This document shows positions 51,801 through 61,862 of a DNA stretch of 64,000 bases, piece by piece. A program made the translations under genes and the position numbers. Source of the DNA: Blasia pusilla (lineage: Eukaryota > Marchantiophyta > Marchantiopsida > Blasiales); contig CM114275.1 of NCBI GenBank assembly GCA_050084515.1, forward strand, positions 23,932,001 through 23,996,000. Direction: 5' to 3'. Position 1 is the stretch's first letter. The number at the start of each line of letters is the position of its first letter. The notes under the pieces are model-generated. The model was not told the origin of the DNA, made no database searches, and saw only the letters and a list, made by a program, of their open reading frames with translations.

Positions 51801-52454
51801 TCCCACGCATTGGCGGCGGGAGACAATCCAAGGATCATCTGGAATTGAAGCACTAGTCCGTTGAAGCCTGCACCATCGATGACAATCAGACTTTCTGTCT
51901 AACCTTCAAGCGTCCTCCATACTTCTTTTGAGCAGGAGCAACAAGTGGAGGCAACTCAAAAATGCAATTACCATCGTACGTGGGCGGCAGCTCATCGACA
52001 AGAATGTGCTTGAACATTTTCAAGGCCAGAGACGAAAGCAAACTATTGCCTGATACTCGCAAGAGGGACAAGTAGGCGGATAGAGGGCCCGATTGATGTC
52101 CGACAGATCCATATTGATAACATCCGGAATTTCTTCATGAAGAACAACATTGTTACGAGCGTGCAAAGTTGGAGTCGAAGCCGGATCTGCAGAGCTTGGA
52201 GTTCCAAGTGTAGAGCTCGGAGCACTAGGAAATTCTAGACCGTCTACTTGGGAAACAAACGAATTGAGGGACAGGCCGTAAACTCTGTATTGACCATTTG
52301 CTATAGGTAGGAGATTCCATACTTTAGGGTATGAGGTCACAGGCTGGACCGTCTCACCTATTATGTCTTTCGTACCGTCCACCCTAACATCTTTGGATAC
52401 AAAGATGGTTCCAATTTGGAGAAGAAATCTAACAGACAGAAAATTTTCATCCAC
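48854..52454 (-). pseudogene. MULE-like transposase gene, multi-exon, disrupted
   Basis: The N-terminal frame is 52,454-52,050. A zinc-binding region at about 51,880-51,560 has CVGSLECRSPACP, RCPHC and HVGSHTHPV, as in WRKY/GCM1-FLYWCH-type MULE fingers. The catalytic part (51,560-50,763) includes VSFDICYRVLNGWLTMG and ends YGFMADNAQPGWIAIREVF and AFHWQHYV. It is followed by one in-frame TAG at 50,763, after which the same frame continues (EELHGWWRKHAIEGKY, WLSWWTRTMGKLHAAG) to a GT donor at 50,552. The next exon (about 50,148-49,765) has NTSGAESVYSSWRSS and SLVEAYQQD. Last comes a 237-codon frame at 49,716-49,003 with a Cys-rich centre (CGSTCRAG, RACGTF, KNC). The N-terminal frame shift, the TAG and other breaks mean this copy is probably dead. 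The MULE assignment rests on the pattern of these blocks. Confidence 0.6.
50191..50442. repeat. Palindrome cluster 1 (in transposase intron)
   Basis: Six units of a near-palindrome with arms like GCAACCCGTCGG and CCGACGGGTTGC occur at about 50191-50218, 50246-50262 (short form), 50282-50310, 50339-50355 (short form), 50381-50410 and 50417-50442. The first two and next two form a 91-bp duplicated pair, sharing CGAGGCATCCCATGAACGAC. The cluster lies in the intron between the WLSWWTRTMG exon and the NTSGAESVY exon of the transposase. Confidence 0.9.
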
Positions 52455-52775
52455 TACTATGAAAGACTCACGAGCTTGGGGTCAAATGATTTTTGATTGA
52501 GGAAGGGCTGCCAGATGACTGCCACAAGTGAGCTTAACATAATTATCCATTCCCATAAATTTCGTACGGGAGGAGGGTGAGAATGAGAATGAGAATTTTT
52601 AATTTATAGTGAAAAGGAAAACAGATACTCCTGATAGATTTTCACTAACAAGATGAATTCGGTACGTGACATTGTCTAACACAATGGATCCAATTCTGTA
52701 ACAACACATTCAATTCTGTTGCAATGTATTACCAGATTTGGGAAGCATAGGGTTGCGAAGAACACTTCATTTTGT

Positions 52776-53045
52776 TGGAACCCGTCGGAGTCCTGGTAAC
52801 TCAAAAATTACCACAAGCTAACCGAAGCCTGCAACCCGTCGGCTTCGGACGGGTTGCACGCTTCTGCCAAACATGGTCAAAGCGAGCAACCCGTCGCTCT
52901 TCGACGAGTTGCTCGAATACCGCTCCTTCTTGCCCGAAGATGCCGGAGGCGTGCAAACCATCTGTTCCCGACGAGTTCCGCGGGTGCAACACCTATTTGC
53001 CCAAAGACGGCAAGGCGTGCAACCCATTGCCCTCCAACGGGTTGC
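52776..53045. repeat. Palindrome cluster 2
   Basis: Units occur at about 52776-52796 (half), 52830-52858, 52884-52914, 52952-52980 and 53018-53045, spaced 54-68 bp. The 52830 unit (arms TGCAACCCGTC / GACGGGTTGCA around GGCTTCG) is the best preserved. It lies upstream of the minus-strand transposase and upstream of the plus-strand TATA box, so it could be promoter-proximal for either. Confidence 0.88.
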
Positions 53046-53233
53046 GCAAGAACCCTACCCGGACTAAAAGCGGGAGGAAGTCGAGTTGGGAGATTGCTTT
53101 GTACTTATGCAAAGTGCCAACTATTGGTACTTATGCGAAGCGTAGAGGTATTGGAGCTTCGACGAAGCACCGATTCTGACTGCTGCGGCTGGATTGTAAC
53201 AGTCACGACCAAGAAACCGCATAGTGCCTCAAC

Positions 53234-53240
53234 TATATAA
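53234..53240 (+). promoter_or_regulatory. TATA box candidate
   Basis: TATATAA in a GC-richer setting, followed by a C-rich stretch. It lies about 170 bp upstream of the ATG at 53,408. The spacing and strand suit the gag-like ORF, possibly as part of that element's 5' LTR. Confidence 0.5.
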
Positions 53241-53407
53241 GCCCCCCCTGAGTCACCACAAAGCTGCGTAGCGAACCAAAGCGCGGAGCACACTGAGATA
53301 GATTTACCGCCATGACTCGTGATGACTCTACGCCCATCTTACGAAGTGCGGCTATGCCTCTGATAAATTTGTCACCGGAATAAGTCAAAGCGCTCGAGGA
53401 GGGATCG

Positions 53408-55175
53408 ATGGCGACCTTTTTTCAAGCTAATTGGACCTTAACGTCAGGAGAACTACTCGGAGAGCTTTTCTCCTCGATTACAATAGCCAAGTTTTGGAGA
53501 AGGGGTCTTCGGTATCGCGCTCAGCCCCAACAGTGGACGCCAGATGACTGGCGAGCAACTTATATGCTCCCGGTCACTCCGGAGTACGAGTATGACACCG
53601 AATTGATGGTAAAGCATGAAGATTTGTTGGCACTCGGTTGTGTGACGTCCGATCGCCTCGGCAGGAATGGCTTCAAAGCTACTTCGTTGTCCCCGCCCTT
53701 GTTTGGACAATTTTGCAAGCACTTAATGTATGTGTTTTATCTTGCTCGTTCTTACTACTTGACGAATAAGATCGTCAAGATGTTCTACATCCTTTGGAAT
53801 CAGCACCTGGACCCCGAAGCGCCAAGAGTCGACTTTGCTTCGTTCGTGGATGGGGACGTACGTGCAATGCTCAAAGCGCTTCATCCGAGCGCAAAGTCAT
53901 TCCTGTCTCCTTTTTGAATCCATTGGTACATTCATAAGCAGGAATTGACGGCCGATGAGGCGTTGGATTGGTCGCAAGTCACTCCTGTACGCTTACCAAG
54001 GAAGAGCGAACAAGGGTCCACCGGAAGCCGCGAAGTCATCTTGAAGTGCGAAGGTGCCCCAAGACAAGACCCACATACTTCGGCTTCAAGCAAAGACGAG
54101 GGCCAAGCGAGTTGCCAAGACCGAAGCCAGGAAGAGTATATTTCGAGACCCCCTCCGAAAGAGAGCCAGCATCGTAGGAAGACTCCGAAAGAGACTCTGA
54201 GGAGACGCCTCGCTCTAGCGAAGAGATCCCTACTCTTCATTGCATGACACAGATGGCAAACCACATGGTGTGGTTTTCTGAATATGGCAGTTCTTGTAAT
54301 GAACCGATTACTGCAAGTACTCCACCTTGACGACACAACAGGTGTGGACCACTTTTTACAAGCGCTCGATGACATCAAGTGTAGGACACAAGCTTCATCA
54401 GAGAACGAAGCACAGCGCAGGGTAGCAGAGACAAACCTTGAGCTTCGAAATCAAGAAGTTGAAGACACTTAGATGGCGCTTCGTAAAGTTCAAAGCGACT
54501 TAGTCGAGGCCCTATATGAATCGCGGAATGCACGCCTATGGGAAAGCTCGGCGATCGACATGGAGTGTGGGGTTGATCAGTTGGCTTCGCAAGTCAAGGA
54601 AGCTTAGCAATTGATTCAACAATACCGACAATAAGTGCATCTTATCAGCCACGAGTTCAAGAAAGTAGCAAACATAACGCTTAGGCTTCAAAGTTACTTC
54701 AAGAACAACAAGAAACTAACAAGGACTTAGTGGCACAATGGTTAGAAGCCACAGGTAGGATCGTTGTCTTGGAGGCGGAGTGAAAATTGTTCAATGAAGT
54801 GCAGTTAGACCCTGAAGATGTCAAGGAGTTAATCGAGGAAGCGAACAAGAGCTTTGAACAACAGATGAGCGAGGAGATCGATTATGTCAACAAACATTGG
54901 AAACGCTAGTTTGACAATCATGCAAAGTCTCTCCCGGAAGTCGTACCCAACATCACGATCAATCTTCAAGAACTTCCTCTATTTAATCCATCAAACGTAT
55001 TAGTCCAAAATGAAGTGTTAGGAACTTTGTTAGTTGTTATCAAATGGTGAGAGAAGATGCGGAATCACACCCCCAATATTATCAAAAAACCTTTGACTAT
55101 TCATGGTCGTTTTCCACCTACAACTAAGTTCGATAGCTTAGAAAATACCTTTATGGATTTAGAAGGTGCATCATG
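53408..55175 (+). pseudogene. Gag-like coiled-coil ORF of an LTR element, decayed
   Basis: The frame is open for 169 codons from 53,408. It then continues in the same phase to about 54,720 with a handful of stops (53,915, 54,245, 54,470, 54,604 and others), and moves to another phase for the last part (FNPSNVLVQNEVLGTLL, ending MDLEGAS). The N-terminal half is globular (QQWTPDDWRATYMLPVTPEY, FGQFCKHLMYVFYLARSYYL). The middle is Lys/Arg/Gln-rich and then predicted coiled coil (EAQRRVAETNLELRNQEVED). No zinc knuckle was seen. A polypurine tract and LTR-type TG start follow directly, so this is best read as the sole remaining ORF of an LTR element. The protein family is not recognised. Confidence 0.45.
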
Positions 55176-55197
55176 AAGTGTTCGCCAAGGCGGCTCC

Positions 55198-55211
55198 GAG
55201 GCGGGAGGGGG
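55198..55211 (+). promoter_or_regulatory. Polypurine tract
   Basis: GAGGCGGGAGGGGG sits 2 bp before TGTGATACCCGC. This is the plus-strand primer position expected just upstream of a 3' LTR. Confidence 0.6.
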
Positions 55212-55213
55212 TA

Positions 55214-55680
55214 TGTGATACCCGCAATTTTGTACTTTTTAGAGCTTTTTATTCGAAGAAAACTTATGTAGACATAATGATTTTGGATATTGTGTTTGTA
55301 TAGTAGAAGAATGAGTAATATTGAAAGAAATCACGAAGCTCCTAGGAAAAGGCAGAGAGGTGAAAAATCAAGGATTTGGAGATGGAAATGCAGTAACGAA
55401 GTCTAGAGACTAAGAGCGAAGCTTGGAAAAGACAACGAAGTGTTATTAAGAACCTGTTTATGAAGTGCTTTGCTCTTGAACGAAGCATGATGAAGAAGTA
55501 CTTCGTTGTTTATCGAAGCACTGAGCACGAAGAACGAATCCCTTGGAATAAAAGCAAAGAATGGAGCCCCTGGAATAAAAGCAAAGTTGACTGTTAAACA
55601 GTCAACTTGTACACTAAAACCCTGATATGATTTCTTGAATAATTGTAAGGTTTAGAGCACCAAGGGTTGTGAAGCCCCAC
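55214..55680 (+). mobile_element. Putative 3' LTR of the gag-like element
   Basis: It begins TGTGATACCCGCAATTTTG, a start typical of plant gypsy LTRs, right after the polypurine tract. It is rich in CGAAGCA/AACGAAG words that also occur near 53,140-53,160 upstream of the ORF, which hints at a 5' counterpart. An internal inverted repeat (AAGTTGACTG/CAGTCAACTT, 55,585-55,611) and a direct repeat GGAATAAAAGCAAAG (twice) lie near the end. The 3' boundary is uncertain. Confidence 0.4.
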
Positions 55681-55837
55681 AAGGCTCTCCCTTCCCATTT
55701 ATCCAATATTTCCCCAAGGCAAAGTTTGCATTTGGAAGGCAAGGAGCATCATGGCATATTCATCTTTGAAGTTGAACACAATTGATAGACAAAGTCCAAA
55801 GACCCAAATTACAATCCAACTTGTCATATCTCTCCCT

Positions 55838-56170
55838 TGTCGTGCGCATACACATCGCTACACAATATACATGGTTGTCACCAAACACACACGATCCCAT
55901 GCTAACTCGTGGCATCCAAACAACTAGATAAGAAGTACCAAAATATCTCCAATCGCCCCCTAGCTGATGGCTAGGTCTGTCTAACTCTATATAGCCATCT
56001 ATCCCTATCTACCATGACATACATCTCTCGGACGCTAAGAGCAAGAAGGCAAGGTGCTCATGTGGCCCCATTGTTAGTCACATTTTTATCATCCATGTCA
56101 CAGACACAGGTTGGGATGTAGAACTTCCTACTCTAAGTTCATCTGTGAAACATCCATCGTCCCGGGGGCT
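55838..56170 (-). mobile_element. 3'-end fragment of PHD-type gypsy element
   Basis: It matches 45,246-45,590 closely. It starts TGTCGTGCGCATACACATCG, includes TAGCCATCTATCCCTA, GACGCTAAGAGCA and TGTGGCCCCATTGTTAGTC, and stops within the last PHD codons (CATCCATCGTCCC). No LTR follows on its 3' side. It is a truncated third copy. Confidence 0.75.
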
Positions 56171-56212
56171 GGCATTCTGGCCGGAGAGAGTAAGAGAGGA
56201 GAAGAAGAGAGG

Positions 56213-56847
56213 TGTCACGTCTTTCAGGATAGATCATTGAGATCTAGTAGAGCGCCTTTGTGAGTAGTGGAGGACATGCTGAGTAGATCGAAGATGACTT
56301 GCAGAGGCCCTAGGAAACCTAAGAGCAGGTTTCCTTTCGTTTCGGCTCATTTGGAACCATATTGAGAAACTTACTATTTTAGGTTAATACCATTTTGAGT
56401 ATATGATGAATTTACTATTTTTGGTAAATGGCCCTTGACCCCCTACATGAGGTCAAGAGCCAAGGAGGTGACTTGGGAGAATAGGTTACCATGGAGAGAG
56501 CTTGGGAGAGGGGAGGGATATACCTCAAGAAGAGAGAGCTTGAGAGCTCATTATCTCTTTGTTGAACCTCTTGGCATGAGGCGACGGAGCTATGGTCCCT
56601 TGCCTTGTGAGTGTAAACCAAGCCTCTAATTAGGAGAGTGGGTTTGGGTTGACATGAGAGATATTGCACACCTTTGAGAGCTATGGTGTGAGATGGTGTA
56701 GAGAGAGATTGGATCTTACTTTAATTGGAGATATTTTAGTACTTGTCTCGTTGTTTGGATGTTTGAGTTAGCATGGGAACGTGCGGGTTTGTGTGTGTGT
56801 TTGATGACAGCGATATATGTTGTGTATTGTTGTGTATGCGCACCACA
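56213..56847 (+). mobile_element. Solo LTR with target-site duplication
   Basis: TGTCACGTCTTTCAGG to GTATGCGCACCAC(A) is the reverse complement of the 44,588-45,243 LTR over its full length. AGAGG at 56208-56212 is repeated at 56847-56851. That is a 5-bp target-site duplication, with the final A shared. No internal element is attached, so this is a solo LTR left by LTR-LTR recombination. Confidence 0.75.
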
Positions 56848-56851
56848 GAGG

Positions 56852-57600
56852 AGAGTCTCTTTAAAGAAAAAAAAAGGGCAGAATCCGCCTCCTCTCTTCA
56901 AATCTTTTTGACAATTTTAAAATTTTTGTTGGCTTTCAAATTCATGAAATATTTAGAAGAGAGTAGCAAGTGGACCACATTCGGGCCTAAAGTAACCTTC
57001 TTTTTTGAGGATTGGAAAAACAAGTAGGCATCATAAGACCACTACAAACATTCTTCCATCATTCTCTGTGTGAGCCCAATTTTCTTCACATTGTCTGTTT
57101 AAGCCGGGCTCAAGAGTATTATTGTTGGAGGACCATCAACATATAATTTGACCAGAACTAGCAATTTCATCTCAATAAAAGGTTCAAATAAAGACTCTAA
57201 CTATGATCTCAATAGACTCATGCGCCCTTGAAGGTTTAACTTCTTTGAAGATGTGGTTGATGTGGATTGTTGACTCTTCTTGCAAAATGCATTAAATATC
57301 CCATCTGATCAATACTCATCCACGAGGGGGTTTTCCACAACAAAACAAATCACTCATCATTGATGATAGCCGAAGACTTTCCTGACATGATTGGATGATG
57401 TTGGCTCATAAATGGGTGCATAAAGTATACCATGGACTGTTGTGCGTTTGACAACTTGGTTTCACCATTCTCTCAACCACTGAGAAAGATATGCATAAAG
57501 AGGGAAATATGATCAAATAGAGAGGACAATTGAACCAAAAGGTTTATATCTTTCAGGAGTAAAGAGCAACTGATGCACCCATGTCTTTTCATTCAGACCC
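56852..57600. other. No gene recognised
   Basis: AT-rich, unstructured DNA between the solo LTR and palindrome cluster 3. Confidence 0.45.
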
Positions 57601-57611
57601 CAAATGTCGAA

Positions 57612-58006
57612 ATCCAATAGGTTGCACCCCTTCCAACCCGTCATAAATTGATGGGTTGCATCCCTTGCAAGAAAACCCACCACAACAAAACAAGGATCTT
57701 GACAAGTGATTCCATTCCATCCTAAAACCCATGAGAATCCGACAAGTTGGAAATTCGACATGAGAATTTGACACGTAGTAGGAATCCAACAGGTTTATGA
57801 AATACCGTGTTACAGAAGAATGGTGCGACGATAATGGGGGAATGAGGCAAAAGTGAAGAAGTCTGCCAAAATGCCTCAAAAGTTGGACTAACAGAAAAAA
57901 AGTGGGATCACTCAAGCATCCAACATGTCGGAATCCGACAAGTTTCCTCGAAGGGGTTTAAAATATTGTGACAAGTTGCAACCAGTCAAAATCCGATGGC
58001 TTGCAA
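57612..58006. repeat. Palindrome cluster 3 (degraded)
   Basis: Units are recognisable but decayed: about 57633-57660 (CCAACCCGTC...GATGGGTTGCA), 57732-57750 (half), 57921-57945 (CAACATGTCGG/CCGACAAGTT) and 57977-58006. Most differences are C-to-T or G-to-A. The cluster lies just 3' of the minus-strand gene at 58.2-61.5 kb. Confidence 0.75.
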
Positions 58007-58176
58007 AATAAATAGCCTTGAGTAGATAGACCAACATAATCGACAAGAACGAAAAAAATATTCAGCAAAAGTTAAAAAAACCATCATGGTTCAAAAACTT
58101 ATTGTCCTTTATTACATCTGAGGGAAGCTCATAAATGTACATTTGATCTAGTCTATGATTTCTTCAGCCCCATCAT

Positions 58177-61100
58177 CTATAAATTTACTCTTAACTCTCT
58201 TAGATCCCAATAAAAATGGAACGTCTTGGGATACAAGTGGCTCCTCCGGCCGATTATAGATGGGCATTGTAAATGTTGGGGAATTTGAGAGCCTTGGCCC
58301 CTCCCCCTAGGTACACCATAACGGTCCCATGTAACATGATTTGAGTCCCAACGCCTTCCTCGACAGTAAATCTTGTATGCTCTGCAAGGTGACACCATCC
58401 TATATCGATATGTGCTCCGTCCTTGGAAACCACTAAATCCCAACTCCAAAACGCTTCAGTCAAGCTCGGTCCAATAAATCTTTGAACTCACTCGTCATCG
58501 TGTGAGAGCTCTTCCACAATTACCCTCCCGATTTTTGAAATAGTAGGAAGTGACGATGGTGTCACTATCAATGGTGGCTCTGGAACAAGAGTTGCTTGCT
58601 TTAGAGGAGAGTTGTATACTCCCACTAGCCTCTTGTAATCTGCCTTTGCCTCCTTGCAAAGGTAAAAAAGTTATGGCCTTCCCTCAAGGCAGAGAATGTT
58701 CCAGCCACTCTGCCAAGCGCCTTTGATACTCGTCCCTCGTAGGCCCACTTAGTCAAACCAAGTCATCCGGCCTTGAGTAGAGCTCCATGAGTGTTTACAT
58801 CAAGGCATGTGACTTCTGCCTTCCTACATGTAAATTCATGGGGGGGAATTGAAGAGACTATCTTAGTTGTATCCATCGATGCATGGATCCACTCGATCTA
58901 TGATCTGAAACATCTGGAAGTTGTGCTCGAGCTTAACAAAGTAGTAGAAAAATGAGTGGTCCATCTATGAACAAGGAGATGGAAAATAATGTCAGCAAAA
59001 AGAAAAAGCTAGTAGACCGCTGGTCTACTCTCAATATACTGACACAATGTGCAACTCATCGAGATTCGACGGGTTGCTCATTTGGCTAGGCAGAGGAGCA
59101 ATTTGTTGGAGTCCGACGGGTTTTCTTCAACCCGTCGTACTAGTCCATAGTGATTACAAACCCGTCTGAACTTGGCCTATAGGCTTGACAAAACAACAAC
59201 ATGTCGGAGTCGGACTGGTTGTTTTACAACTCTAAGTGGATTCTTTGGCTATGAGCAACCTTTGGTAAGCCAAATGGTTGCCCATTTTGCTGGACACAAC
59301 CTCCACCTATCGGAGTCCAATGGTTGGCTTACAACTTAATACAATTGTTCAAAGTTGAGAAGTTCCTTATATGAGACCAATCCGTCGCTTTCAGACGCGT
59401 TGCATCACTCCGAAAACATATGGAAAAGCGGTGTTAATTGCAACCCGACGGGTTGCAATCAATGGAGACTTGTTGGTGAATTTGCAACCCGTCGCTTTCA
59501 GATGGATTGCAACACCGTAGACACAAGTTGTTGGGATCTGACAGGTTGCATGCAGAGATGCAACTAGTCGGAGTCTGACGGTTTGAATTCCTATACAAAC
59601 TCAATTTGTTGAAAAAGAGGACTTACCCGGACTTGAGTCGTCACCGATTTGAGTGGATACTTGTTTTAAATGACCTATGATTGCGCCGTCCTCCACTTCA
59701 ACGACCTCTTTAGGCATTGAATGTTGGAGAGCATGTCTTTGCTCCCTCCACTGAGGACCAAGAAACAACCCCTATCACTCAGATACGCGTCGGAAAAAGA
59801 AAACAACAGAGCGATTTGGTTGTACGAAAGTGGGACATTCTACTCTGGGAAAGTGTTAGACCGATTGTTGTACCACAAGAAAAATCTAGAAGTCAAATCC
59901 TCAATCAGGAGGTCCACCGCCAGCTCCTAAAAAACTCCATGCATTCTCCATGGGGCGTGCCCATTTCGAAGGAGTTTTCGTCCTAACACCGTCAATTTCT
60001 CGATGGCATCTGTCGACTCTAGAGAACTTAAACTCTGCAGCTCATCAACAAGATGAGTCAAGTCAATGAGGATATTTGTCCTAGTGGTAGTTTCTCTATG
60101 CCTATCCAAGGATGATGGAGTGTATTCCACATCCTTATCTCCTCCCTCGGTCGAACTAGGCGCATCCCGCTTTTGCTTCTCTCGAAGTATGATGTCGGCT
60201 TGTTGGAGTCTCTGTCACCTCAGACTCCACAAGAGTTTTCTTGGACGAGGACCTGGTCCGGCCCTCTTGCCCCGCTCGCCCGGACGATTTTGTCTCTCGC
60301 CTTGAGGACTCTGCCTCTTTTCTCGAAGAGTCGGCCTCGGAATTCCTCGATCCCCTTTCCTAGGCTTTCAAAACCAATGTGGATTTGTCTTTGGCGGTGA
60401 CAAACTTTGGCACCAACTCCACTGTCTCAAGGGCTTGCTCCTCCGCATATACTTCGAAAAAATCATCAATCTTCATGAAGTTTGGAATATTGTCCCTACC
60501 TGCAACCACTGCATCATAGACCACCGTAGATTTATGTTTGTAATTTCCTCAGGGTCGTTGAAGTCCAACCAGATTGGACAATTGATAACCTCCAAGTCGG
60601 ACATGCCCTGTCCCATCTCCATGTCGTACATGGAGAATCCCTCTCCATCAAGCAGAGAAGCCCACAATTTGCAGGCTGCCGGAAATTTTTTATAGGTACA
60701 TGCATTCCTACAACCAATGAGGTACCTGTACACCATCCGCTGGGCAGCTCTTTGTCAAGATGCCTTTGCGGCCATCTGCTTAAGATCTCGCTTCTTCTTC
60801 ACAAAATCCCATTTCTTGCGTCGATTTCCTCATCATGGTGCATGAGGGAGGATGTAATTCTTGAACATCATCCTCAATCTTGGGTTTTTTGTCGGCTTAT
60901 CTCTAATGTCATCAAGCCATGTTTCAAAATCTTCTGCAGCCTGTAGGTTTGCTTCCTCTCGAACTGGCTCAATCTTCTTTAGCTCCGCTTTTAGACCCAC
61001 GATCATGGACTTCCCGAGAAGGCGCAACGTGCCTAGAATGACCACTCTCATAGCCAATAGGAGATCACTGGATCTGAAACTCACGGAGGGTGATGTAACG

Positions 61101-61468
61101 CCCGCTTTTGGGCCTCTGTGCCCTCGAGACTGATTTTCATCAGTCGGATTCGCGTAAACTCGGATATCCCAAACAGCGCAAACTTATTTTTCTTCCGTTG
61201 GCGCTTGATTATCGCCTTAAGCTCCTTGTAAAACTACAGGCCAAGTTCGGGGTTGAAAATTGAAATTTAATGTTGCATCTTGCTTGAAGTATACTTTGTA
61301 GCTGTAGATACCACAGCTTGAATAAACTTTGCACGTTCCGACGCGGACATGATCTCCCTTCGCTCGAGTTCCAACAAAGCACTCTTCTTGGAAGGCTGGA
61401 CCTTGGACCAACATAGGATTGTGACGGCTGCACCGTCATAATCGTATGTTGGTCCCTTGGATACAATC
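58177..61468 (-). pseudogene. Unknown multi-exon gene with charged linker, disrupted
   Basis: Exon-like pieces on the minus strand: 61,468-61,267, which follows a TGTGCAG acceptor (KFIQAVVSTATKYTSS); 61,084-60,833 (LRLLGKSMIVGLKAELKK); 60,800-60,473, with one stop (MVYRYLIGCRN, CPIWLDFNDPEEIT); 60,470-60,150, a Ser/Arg/Glu/Lys-rich linker; 60,130-59,927; one ending at a GTAAGT donor at 59,627 (STQIGDDSSPG); and 58,800-58,180 (FWSWDLVVSKDGAHIDIG, then EHTRFTVEEGVG). The last piece has a His-x-Asp in a setting that recalls JmjC/cupin proteins, but the similarity is weak. Internal stops suggest a pseudogene. The intron-borne palindromes tie it to the transposase locus. The function is not known. 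Confidence 0.4.
59050..59586. repeat. Palindrome cluster 4 (in intron)
   Basis: About ten units occur at 59051-59078, 59098-59123, 59128-59140 (half), 59196-59223, about 59306-59330, 59377-59404, 59437-59459, 59482-59512, 59524-59550 and 59559-59586. The 59437-59459 unit is a perfect palindrome with 11-bp arms (ATTGCAACCCG, one central A, CGGGTTGCAAT). The cluster sits downstream of the GTAAGT donor at 59,626, within an apparent intron of the unknown gene. Confidence 0.9.
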
Positions 61469-61496
61469 CTGCACATCCAAACACAAGATAAGAAGA

Positions 61497-61862
61497 CAGC
61501 AACCTATCGGGTTCGTGCAACCCGTCGGACTCCGACGAGATGCAAATATGTCAACCCATGGAGGTCGAAATGGTAGCAAAGAGATAAGTATTGCAATCCA
61601 TCGGACCCCAAAAGGTCGCAATTCAGTCAGCCCATCATGATCTTAATCGTCACACAGAGATAAATGTTGCAATCCGTCGGAGTCTGATGGGTAGCAAGAC
61701 TTATCTTTGTGCTGCACTCATTGCAACACTCTTGAAATTTTTAGAGAGAATTGCAACCCATCGGACTCCGATGGGTTGTACTCTCTTATCGTGACTCAGT
61801 GGTCCAACTGATCCGTTCCTCTTATTCCTTGGTTCCAACCCGTCGGACTCTGATGGGTTGTA
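61497..61862. repeat. Palindrome cluster 5 (in intron)
   Basis: Well-formed units occur at 61517-61545, 61591-61621, 61667-61697, 61751-61780 and 61833-61862, spaced 74-84 bp. Strongly decayed units lie between some of them (about 61,551 and 61,625), implying an original period near 38 bp. The 61,751 unit has arms TTGCAACCCATCGGA and its complement. The cluster lies just upstream of the acceptor at 61,469, so within an intron or 5' leader of the unknown gene. Confidence 0.92.

Noticed and set aside
52772-53240. Plus-strand frames of 128-135 codons over palindrome cluster 2
   Set aside because: They are created by the GC-rich repeated palindromes, which read open in several frames; no protein motif was seen.
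50191-61862. CRISPR-like layout of palindromic repeats with spacers
   Set aside because: The host is clearly a eukaryote (spliced genes, telomere repeat). Unit identity is imperfect, spacers are not of uniform length, some spacers are themselves decayed units, and no cas genes are present.
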